From the NCBI GenBank assembly GCA_947426875.1, contig CANEFU010000054.1, positions 1 to 7,460 of the forward strand: 7,460 bases of DNA, read 5' to 3'. Shown here in pieces: positions 1 to 6,053 of the stretch. The position numbers and the translations under genes are program-made. The notes beneath the pieces were generated by a model. The model ran no database searches. It saw only the letters and a list, made by a program, of their open reading frames with translations, and was not told the origin of the DNA. Numbering within the stretch: the first letter of the stretch is position 1; the number at the start of each line of letters is the position of its first letter. This DNA comes from an uncultured Clostridium sp. (GTDB lineage: Bacteria > Bacillota > Clostridia > TANB77 > CAG-508).

Positions 1-5
1 GATGT

Positions 6-48
6 GTCCCCAATTGCACAAAAAGGGGCAAAGAGAAACGTCCCCAAT
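6..48. repeat. Short GTCCCC/GGGG palindromic repeat (REP-like fragment)
   Basis: GTCCCCAAT occurs at 6-14 and again at 40-48 as a direct repeat. A GGGG run at 25-28 lies between the copies and can pair with the CCCC of either one, giving two mutually exclusive small hairpins. The G/C runs stand out sharply against the AT-rich surroundings, and the element ends just before the ribosome site of mutS2. It resembles the dispersed GGGAC-type intergenic repeats that many Firmicutes carry, some of which are linked to REP-associated transposases; that link is an inference. No transposase is present here and the left end is cut by the window edge. An mRNA leader structure is an alternative reading. 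Confidence 0.45.
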
Positions 49-220
49 ACGACATAGGAGAGATTTGAAAATGAATATGATTTATTTAGAAAAATTAGAA
101 TTTTATAAGATAACAGAAATGCTTAATTCTTTTTGTTGTACTTATGTAGGAAAAGAGCTTGCTTCTCAATTGCTTCCTTGTTATGAAGTAGATACTGTTT
201 CCTACCTTTTACAAGAAACT

Positions 221-223
221 CGG
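221..223 (+). other. Frameshift 1 in mutS2 (one-base insertion)
   Basis: The reading ...LLQET breaks off here into RRGS and a stop. Dropping one base of the CGG (a G gives T-R-E-A-V, the C gives T-G-E-A-V) joins it to EAVNLSYRNN, which is the expected MutS2 continuation after an ETxEA-type motif. Without correction only about 54 residues would be made from the native start. Confidence 0.85.
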
Positions 224-2347
224 AGAGGCAGTTAATTTATCTTATCGTAATAATACTCCATCTTTTTATGAAATTGCTGATATTACCATCGAATTAAAAA
301 AATTAGAGAGTCATAGTCCTTTATCTGCTAAGTCACTTTTAAGTCTTGCTCATATTTTTAAGTTATCACAAGAGTTGAAAGATTATTTTAATAAAGACTT
401 TTTAGATTTATCTGAATATCCTATTTTAACAAAATTATTTGCACAATTGTATGCTAACAAGAATGTAACAGATAAAATATTATCCTGTATTTTGGATGAA
501 AATACGATAGACGATAAAGCTTCCAAAGCTCTACAATCGATTCGAAGACAAGAAAGGAAATTAGAACAAGATATTAGAGCTAAGTTAAACGATATGATTC
601 ATTCTTCTACCTATTCAAAATACATACAAGAAAATATTGTGACTCTTAGAAATGAAAGATTTGTTATTCCTGTAAAAGAAGAATATCGCTCTCAAATAAA
701 AGGATTTGTTCACGATATTTCTAATGCTGGTTCTACTATTTTTATCGAGCCTATTTCTGTCTTTGAAATGAATAACGAGCTGAATAGCTTAAAAAAAGAA
801 GAAGAATTAGAAATTCAAAATATTTTACAAGAATTAACCACTTTATTTTATCCTTATAGAGAAGAATTGAAATTAGATGTCTGTTTCATTGGTAAGTTAG
901 ATTTTATTTTTGCTAAAGCCAAACTTTCCAAAACAATGAAAGCAACCACTCCTCTAATCAATAGTCATAAAGAAATTCATTTAAAAAATGCCAGACATCC
1001 CTTTATTGATAAAGATAAAGTTGTTCCCTTTTCTTTAGATTTAGGAAACGATTTCTCTGTTTTATTGATTACCGGTCCTAACACAGGTGGAAAAACAGTT
1101 ACCCTAAAAACAGTTGGTCTTTTAACTTGTATGGCTTGTAGTGGACTCAATATCCCTTGTGATGAAAATTCTAGCATTTATGTATTTGATACTATATTTG
1201 CTGATATTGGAGATGACCAAAGTATTCTTGATTCTTTGAGTACTTTCTCTTCTCACATGCTCAATATCGTAGAAATCACCAAACAGGCTACTGAGAATTC
1301 TTTGATTCTAGTAGATGAATTAGGCTCTGGTACAGACCCTTTAGAAGGTGCTAATCTTGCTATTAGCATATTAGACCATTTTAAACATCTTGGAAGTTTA
1401 ACCATTGCTACTACTCATTATCAAGAATTAAAACAATATGCCTTAGTTACCGATGGCTTTGAAAACGCTTCTGTAGAATTTGATATTTCTACTTTAAGTC
1501 CTACTTACCGATTACTAGTTGGTATTCCTGGTAAAAGTAATGCTTTTGAAATCAGTAAAAAATTAGGATTACAAGAAGATATTATTACAAAAGCTCAAAA
1601 TTTAATGACCTCTAACCAAGTTGACATAGAAAATTTATTAAAAAATATTTATGATGACAAATCTTTCATTGAAAAAGAAAAGTCTGAAATCTCTAAAGAA
1701 TTAGAACGTATTACTCATTTGAGAAAAACATTAGAAAAGGAAAATGACGTGGTAAAGCGTCAAGAACAAGACTTGATTCAAAATGCTAAAATAAAAGCTA
1801 GAAATATTTTACTAGATGCCAAAGAAGAAGCCGATACCATTATAAAGCAAATGAATTCTTCGACTAATCATAAAGAATTAGAGCATGCTAGAAACACTTT
1901 AAATACTAAGATTAAAAATGTTAATTTAATAAACAATGACAATGATACGAATTCAAAGGTTGCAAAAAATCCTTTAAAACCAGAACAACTCAAACCAAAT
2001 ATGGAAGTGTTTGTAACGAGTTTGCAACAAAATGGTATCGTTCTTTCTCATGTTTCTAAATCAAACGAAGTGCAAGTACAAGTTGGAAGTTTAAAAATGA
2101 ATGTTGCCCTAAAACATCTTTCATTGCCTCATACCATAAAAAAGAGTAATTCTTCATTAGCTGTAAATCACAATTTGAATTCTTCTCCTATCTCAAAAAC
2201 CAAAACAGCAAAATCAGAAGTTAATGTAATTGGATTAAATGTTGAAGAAGCTATTTTTGTAGTTGATAAATTTTTGGATGATGCCGCTCTTAGTAGACTT
2301 CAGACCGTTAGAATTGTTCATGGTAAAGGTACTGGAAAGTTAAGAAA

Positions 2348-2351
2348 TCGG
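2348..2351 (+). other. Frameshift 2 in mutS2 Smr domain (one-base insertion)
   Basis: The uncorrected frame reads KLRNRYSAIFEKKSTCKKF and stops at 2412-2414. Deleting C2349 gives KLRNGIQQFLKKNPHVKSF and runs to GVTVVELK, the standard end of an Smr domain. The uncorrected frame would keep HGKGTG but replace the last 33 residues with 21 unrelated ones. Confidence 0.85.
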
Positions 2352-2449
2352 TATTCAGCAATTTTTGAAAAAAAATCCACATGTAAAAAGTTTCCGCTTA
2401 GGGACTTATGGTGAAGGTGAAACTGGTGTCACCGTTGTTGAATTAAAAT

Positions 2450-2506
2450 AAAAAAGAATAAAAACCTATTTTGCATCAAAACATAAATAGGTTTTTATTC
2501 TTTTTT
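2450..2506. terminator. Bidirectional intrinsic terminator, mutS2 / ylmH
   Basis: A perfect 22-bp inverted repeat (arms 2450-2471 and 2485-2506) encloses a 13-nt loop. Each arm holds an AAACC/GGTTT core flanked by A or T runs, so either transcript ends in a hairpin followed by U residues. The left arm starts inside the mutS2 stop codon (2449-2451), and the right arm lies 5 nt beyond the ylmH stop, so one element serves both convergent genes. Confidence 0.9.
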
Positions 2507-2511
2507 CATTT

Positions 2512-3315
2512 TTACACATATTTTTCTATCATCACAACAGTTCTTCCACTTCTTGTTGTTCCATCAAATGCTTTAACAACAAATCTTCCTTTTCCTCTAA
2601 TGGTAATGATATCATTTAATTTTACCTGTTTGGAAGCCTTTGTTTCATTTTGCCCATTTATAAAGACTCTCTCTTGGTCTATTATTTGAACTGCTTTACT
2701 TCTGGAAGTTCTTGCTAAATCTGACACAAAATTATCTAATCTTAAAGATGGTACAATAATTTTTACTTGTTCCACCTTGATTTCTCTTTTTTGTAAATTT
2801 TGTATTTCTTCCACTGATATCTGACTATTTTCAAACCTCGTCAAAGAAGGTAGTTGTTGCTTTAGGATATCGGCGAAGTCTTCTACGGTAATAATATCTG
2901 CTCCTTCTTCACGAACTACAATATCTCCTACTTTTTCTCTTTTTAATCCTAGTTTAACAATACCTCCTAGATAATTTCTATGAGAATATTTTCCCCACTC
3001 TTCCTCTGATAACAAAATTCTTACTACTTTGACTATCTTGCTATTATTTTTTTCAAGCATCTTTTCATCATACTTTTCTGGATAAATAATAGCCATTTTT
3101 CTTTCTGCTTCTTCATAGCCTCCATATAATTTATAATTTTTGAATTTTATTTTTCGTAAAAAGTTTTCCACTAGAGCCACTTGATACATATCTAAAAAAT
3201 CCGTATGCTCTATTTTATTTCTTGTCTTTGAAAATTCTATCTTGTCTAATAGTTGTGATAAGCACATTTTATCTTCTTGTTTTTGGTAATCTTTTAATTC
3301 TTGTTGTTTATTCAT
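2512..3315 (-). CDS. ylmH: S4-domain RNA-binding protein, YlmH family
   Basis: This 267-residue protein matches the YlmH family in layout. A mixed alpha/beta N-terminal half contains the IIYPE segment (about 76-80). Next comes the family's LGGIVKLGLKREKVGDIVV block (about 116-134), followed by a region reading GADIITVEDFADIL. A C-terminal S4 fold (about 191-249, LRLDNFVSDLARTSRSKA through VFING and GKGRFVV) binds structured RNA. YlmH homologues act at the ribosome; in B. subtilis YlmH has been reported to support ribosome-associated quality control like its paralogue RqcP. The start is ATG 3313-3315, with an AGGAAGGA-type ribosome site at 3321-3329 lying in the 19-nt gap after dxs. No promoter is evident in that gap, so it is probably co-transcribed with dxs. 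In Bacillus this gene sits in the ylm/divIVA cluster, so its place after dxs is unusual. The family assignment is strong; the role here is inferred from relatives. Confidence 0.87.
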   Translation of the reverse strand: MNKQQELKDYQKQEDKMCLSQLLDKIEFSKTRNKIEHTDFLDMYQVALVENFLRKIKFKNYKLYGGYEEAERKMAIIYPEKYDEKMLEKNNSKIVKVVRILLSEEEWGKYSHRNYLGGIVKLGLKREKVGDIVVREEGADIITVEDFADILKQQLPSLTRFENSQISVEEIQNLQKREIKVEQVKIIVPSLRLDNFVSDLARTSRSKAVQIIDQERVFINGQNETKASKQVKLNDIITIRGKGRFVVKAFDGTTRSGRTVVMIEKYV

Positions 3316-3334
3316 TTTGATTCCTTCCTGTTTT

Positions 3335-5215
3335 TTAACTAATTTTGTTTAAGTTTGATTCCTCAATCTCAATATCTTTTTGGATACTCTCCTCATCCAA
3401 TCCATATATTTTCTCTAGCTCTTCTACACTTCCATGTTGAATATATTTATCTGGATAAGCATAATTTTTTACTTCTATGCCCTGTAAGTTTTCTTTTTGT
3501 ATAATTTCTTGAACTGCTGTCGCTAATCCATTGATAATGGTTCCATCTTCGATGGTTATGACTTGTTTTGTTTTTTCAATTGTCTTTTTAATCGTATCTT
3601 TATCAATTGGTTTTAAAAATCTAGTATTGATTACTTCTACTGATTTTTCTGCATCTTCTGTTTCGATTTTCTCTGCTATTTTCATAGCTCTTGCTACTGT
3701 TTTTCCAATTGCTATGATACTTAAATCTTTTCCCTCTTTTACGATTTCTGCCTTTCCTAATTCTAATTTTTCCTGTTTTTCTATTTTATATTCATCTTCT
3801 CCTCCTCTTGGGTATCGAATGACTACTGGTTTATTTAGATTAACTGCAAACTCTAGCATTTCTTCTAATTCTTTGAAATTTTTTGGTGCCATAATTGTTA
3901 AATTCGGAATCAATCGAAAAAATGACATATCTAAGGTTCCTTGATGCGTTTCTCCATCTGCTCCTACCACTCCTGCTCTATCAACACACATAATTACTGG
4001 CAATTCTTGCATGGCTACATCATGAATTACTTGGTCATAAGCTCTTTGATAAAAAGAAGAATAAATTGGTACAACCGGAATAATTCCCTCTTTTGCCATA
4101 CCTGCTGCTACCCCAATAGCATGTTGTTCCGCAATTCCAATATCAAAAAATCTCTCTGGGAATTCCTTTGCAAATTGTGTAAGTCCTGTTCCATCCTTCA
4201 TAGAAGCAGTAATAGCCACTATTTTGTCATTCTTTTTCGCTAGCTCTATTAATTTATCTCCTAATACTTTGGAATAATCTTTTTTCTTTTCTTTTTTACC
4301 TTTTCCAGTATCTAGGTTAAATGGGCCTGTAGCATGAAATTTGTCTGGGTTTTGTTCTGCTATGGAATAACCTTTTCCCTTTTTCGTTAAAACATGAATT
4401 AAAACAGGACCTTCTAACTGCTTACTAATTTTTAGCATCCTTTCTAACTCTTCTATATCGTGTCCAGATACTGGTCCTAAATAACGAAATCCGATATCCT
4501 CAAAAAACATTTTAGGGATAAACAATTGCTTGATACTTCTTTTCATCGTTCGGACAATTTTTACAATTTTTTCTCCTACTCCTGGTATCTTTAAAACTGT
4601 CTTTTTCACTACATCACTGGATTTACTGTATGACTTTTTCGTTCTTAATTTACTAAGTAGCATATTCATACCACCTATATTTTTCGAAATACTCATTTCA
4701 TTGTCATTTAATATAACGGTCATTCTTGTTTGACTCCATCCAGCATCATTTAAAGCTTCTAATGCCATTCCTCCTGTTAACGCACCATCTCCTATTACCG
4801 CTAATACAGAATTATCTTCTCCTTTCATATCTCTTGCCCTTGCCATACCAAGTGCAGCAGATATCGATGTACTACTATGTCCTGTATTGAAACTATCGGT
4901 TTCTGACTCTTTTGTTTTAGGAAATCCTGCTATTCCATCTAGTTTTCTTAGTGTCTTTAAAGCCTCTCTTCTTCCTGTTATGATTTTATGGACATAAGTT
5001 TGATGTCCTACATCCCATACGATTTTATCTTTTGGCATGTTAAATACACTATGTAAAGCAATCGTTAACTCCACTACTCCTAAATTAGAAGCTAGATGCC
5101 CTCCATTTTCTGATACAATTTCTAATATATATTTTCTGATTTCTTCTGCTAGTTGCTTTTTTTCTTTTGTATTTAGTCTTTTAACATCCTCTGGCGAATT
5201 GATTTTTTCTAGCAT
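3335..5215 (-). CDS. dxs: 1-deoxy-D-xylulose-5-phosphate synthase
   Basis: Dxs is a cytosolic, thiamine-diphosphate-dependent enzyme that condenses pyruvate with glyceraldehyde 3-phosphate to DXP. DXP feeds the MEP isoprenoid pathway and also thiamine and pyridoxal synthesis. The chosen ATG gives 626 residues, a normal length. Visible in order: GGHLASNLG (His about 40), WDVGHQTYVHKI, GHSSTSISAALG, the ThDP/Mg motif GDGALTGG (142-144 for GDG) with LNDNEMSIS (Asn about 170), then FHATGPF (His about 294). After a Lys-rich linker comes the second domain with DIGIAEQH (catalytic Glu about 363), QRAYDQVIHDV, DRAGVVGADGETHQG (Arg about 413) and YPRGG (Arg about 470), then the transketolase C-terminal domain. 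All key residues are present. A GTG three codons upstream (5222-5224) is also open, but it lies within the ribosome site, so the ATG is preferred. It heads a two-gene unit with ylmH. Confidence 0.96.
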   Translation of the reverse strand: MLEKINSPEDVKRLNTKEKKQLAEEIRKYILEIVSENGGHLASNLGVVELTIALHSVFNMPKDKIVWDVGHQTYVHKIITGRREALKTLRKLDGIAGFPKTKESETDSFNTGHSSTSISAALGMARARDMKGEDNSVLAVIGDGALTGGMALEALNDAGWSQTRMTVILNDNEMSISKNIGGMNMLLSKLRTKKSYSKSSDVVKKTVLKIPGVGEKIVKIVRTMKRSIKQLFIPKMFFEDIGFRYLGPVSGHDIEELERMLKISKQLEGPVLIHVLTKKGKGYSIAEQNPDKFHATGPFNLDTGKGKKEKKKDYSKVLGDKLIELAKKNDKIVAITASMKDGTGLTQFAKEFPERFFDIGIAEQHAIGVAAGMAKEGIIPVVPIYSSFYQRAYDQVIHDVAMQELPVIMCVDRAGVVGADGETHQGTLDMSFFRLIPNLTIMAPKNFKELEEMLEFAVNLNKPVVIRYPRGGEDEYKIEKQEKLELGKAEIVKEGKDLSIIAIGKTVARAMKIAEKIETEDAEKSVEVINTRFLKPIDKDTIKKTIEKTKQVITIEDGTIINGLATAVQEIIQKENLQGIEVKNYAYPDKYIQHGSVEELEKIYGLDEESIQKDIEIEESNLNKIS

Positions 5216-5220
5216 TTTTA

Positions 5221-5226
5221 TCACCT
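5221..5226 (-). promoter_or_regulatory. Ribosome site that decides the dxs start
   Basis: On the minus strand AGGTGA precedes ATG 5213-5215 by 5 nt, which fits pairing with the 3' end of 16S rRNA (…AGGAGGTGA-type consensus). The upstream GTG candidate (5222-5224) overlaps this motif and has no ribosome site of its own. The ATG is therefore the likely start and the protein loses three residues relative to the longest frame. Confidence 0.7.
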
Positions 5227-5249
5227 ATTTTTCATTTTTTAATATCCCT

Positions 5250-5277
5250 ATTATACCATGTTTTTTGACTTTTGCAA
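5250..5277 (-). promoter_or_regulatory. Sigma-A-type promoter for dxs-ylmH
   Basis: Reading the minus strand, TTGCAA (5277-5272) is followed after 16 nt by TATAAT (5255-5250), a perfect -10 that also carries the TGn extension (TGGTATAAT). The predicted start of transcription is near 5243, giving a leader of roughly 28 nt with no room for a riboswitch. Confidence 0.75.
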
Positions 5278-5294
5278 GATTTCTCTTTCTTTAT

Positions 5295-5323
5295 TTGACT
5301 ATTTCTATTTTATTTTATAAAAT
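5295..5323 (+). promoter_or_regulatory. Sigma-A-type promoter for nth
   Basis: TTGACT (5295-5300), a 17-nt spacer, then TAAAAT (5318-5323): each box is one mismatch from consensus. The predicted start near 5330 falls at the GGAG ribosome site itself (5330-5333), so the leader would be only about 12 nt. A slightly shifted -10 (TATAAA 5316-5321) is possible. The promoter lies back to back with that of dxs. Confidence 0.65.
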
Positions 5324-5341
5324 AATGTCGGAGATGATATT

Positions 5342-5977
5342 ATGAAAAAACAAGATTCCATTATCTTAATTGAACGATTGAAGAAAAAATATCCAGATGC
5401 TACTTGCAGTTTAGATTTCACAACACCTTTTGAATTGGTAGTAGCTGTTATGCTTTCTGCTCAATGTACAGATGAAAGAGTCAATAAAACTACACCTTCT
5501 CTTTTCTCACGTTGTCAATCCATTCAAGATTTCGCAGATATAGATATTCATGAATTAGAAACAATCATTCATCCATGTGGATTTTATAAAAATAAAGCGA
5601 AAAATATTAAATTATGTGCCAAACAAGTTTTAGAAAATTTCAATGGCGAAGTTCCTCATACAATGGATGAATTGACAAGCTTAGCTGGTGTTGGAAGAAA
5701 AAGTGCTAATGTTATTCTGTTAGAAGTCTTTGGTATTGCGGAAGGAATTGCTGTTGATACACACGCAAAAAGGATTTCTAATTTAATTGGTTTATCCCAA
5801 GAAAAAGAACCAGAAAAAATCGAGCAAGATTTAATTAAAATCTTTCCCAAAGAATACTTAAAAGATATTAATCACCTTTTTGTATGGCATGGAAGAAATA
5901 CTTGCGTAGCTCGTAATCCCAAATGTGCTATTTGTCCTGTTAATGAGCTTTGCCAATTTTATAAATCTAAAAAATAA
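5342..5977 (+). CDS. nth: Endonuclease III (DNA glycosylase/AP lyase)
   Basis: Nth is a cytosolic base-excision repair enzyme that removes oxidised pyrimidines and cleaves the abasic strand by beta-elimination. The 211 residues match the length of E. coli Nth. Seen directly: LSAQCTDERVN (about 38-48), the helix-hairpin-helix LAGVGRKSANV with catalytic Lys120, VDTHAKR with catalytic Asp139, and a C-terminal 4Fe-4S loop with Cys188, Cys195, Cys198 and Cys204 in C-x6-C-x2-C-x5-C spacing. All catalytic and cluster residues are intact. The ATG follows GGAG (5330-5333) by 8 nt and has its own promoter, divergent from dxs. No hairpin terminator is seen after the stop, so some read-through into the next gene, 76 nt on, is possible. 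MutY is excluded because that family is longer and has a C-terminal MutT-like domain. Confidence 0.96.
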   Translation: MKKQDSIILIERLKKKYPDATCSLDFTTPFELVVAVMLSAQCTDERVNKTTPSLFSRCQSIQDFADIDIHELETIIHPCGFYKNKAKNIKLCAKQVLENFNGEVPHTMDELTSLAGVGRKSANVILLEVFGIAEGIAVDTHAKRISNLIGLSQEKEPEKIEQDLIKIFPKEYLKDINHLFVWHGRNTCVARNPKCAICPVNELCQFYKSKK

Positions 5978-5988
5978 CCTATATTTCA

Positions 5989-6017
5989 TTGACAAAAACG
6001 AAATAAAGATATATATT
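5989..6017 (+). promoter_or_regulatory. Sigma-A-type promoter for the 6054-7253 gene
   Basis: A perfect TTGACA (5989-5994), a 17-nt spacer and TATATT (6012-6017, one mismatch) predict a start near 6024 and a leader of about 30 nt. The leader carries AGGAGG (6040-6045) 8 nt before the ATG. Together these look like a strong, constitutive expression signal, so the gene need not rely on nth transcription. Confidence 0.8.
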
Positions 6018-6053
6018 TTACCTATTATTAAACTTATTTAGGAGGGATTTTAC

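Larger units (their letters stand above)
71..2451 (+). pseudogene. mutS2: mutS2, endonuclease MutS2 / ribosome-collision ATPase, two frameshifts
   Basis: This is a MutS2-family protein: an ATPase with a C-terminal Smr domain, known from other bacteria as a recombination modulator and, in B. subtilis, as a factor that splits collided ribosomes. The ATG at 71 is preceded by AGGAGA (56-61) with a 9-nt gap. Frame 1 runs from 71 to a stop at 233-235. Homology then continues without loss in the frame of 225 (EAVNLSYRNN...) as far as about 2348, and in a third frame from 2350 (NPHVKSFRLG...GVTVVELK) to the stop at 2449-2451. Removing one base near 221-223 and one at 2349 restores 792 residues, a normal length for the family. 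In restored numbering: Walker A GPNTGGKT about 335-342, the DIGDDQS region about 378, Walker B LILVDELGSGTDP about 411-423, THYQELK about 448, coiled coil about 530-620, a KOW-like segment about 633-686, and Smr about 717-792 with HGKGTG. No other stops or deletions are seen, so the damage is recent or a sequencing error. Confidence 0.9.

Noticed and set aside
2..70. Upstream extension of the mutS2 N-terminus
   Set aside because: The frame is open to position 2, but this part is the GTCCCC repeat. The ATG at 71 has a good AGGAGA site, and MNMIYLEKLEF is the expected MutS2 N-terminus.
375..2414. A separate gene starting with TTG at 375
   Set aside because: The TTG is an internal Leu codon in the continuous MutS2 reading, there is no ribosome site before it, and homology extends upstream in the same frame to 225.
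3531..4243. Open frames on the + strand opposite dxs
   Set aside because: They are antisense to strongly conserved dxs codons, lack ribosome sites, and their translations show no recognisable domain.
5221..5235. Four-codon mini-ORF (ATG AAA AAT AGG TGA, minus strand) ending in the dxs ribosome site
   Set aside because: It overlaps the AGGTGA site but has no convincing ribosome site of its own in a roughly 28-nt leader. In such AT-rich DNA it is easily explained by chance.
6001..6020. AT-rich near-palindrome around TAAAGATATATATTTTA as an operator
   Set aside because: It overlaps the -10 box and consists almost wholly of A and T, so imperfect symmetry is expected by chance.
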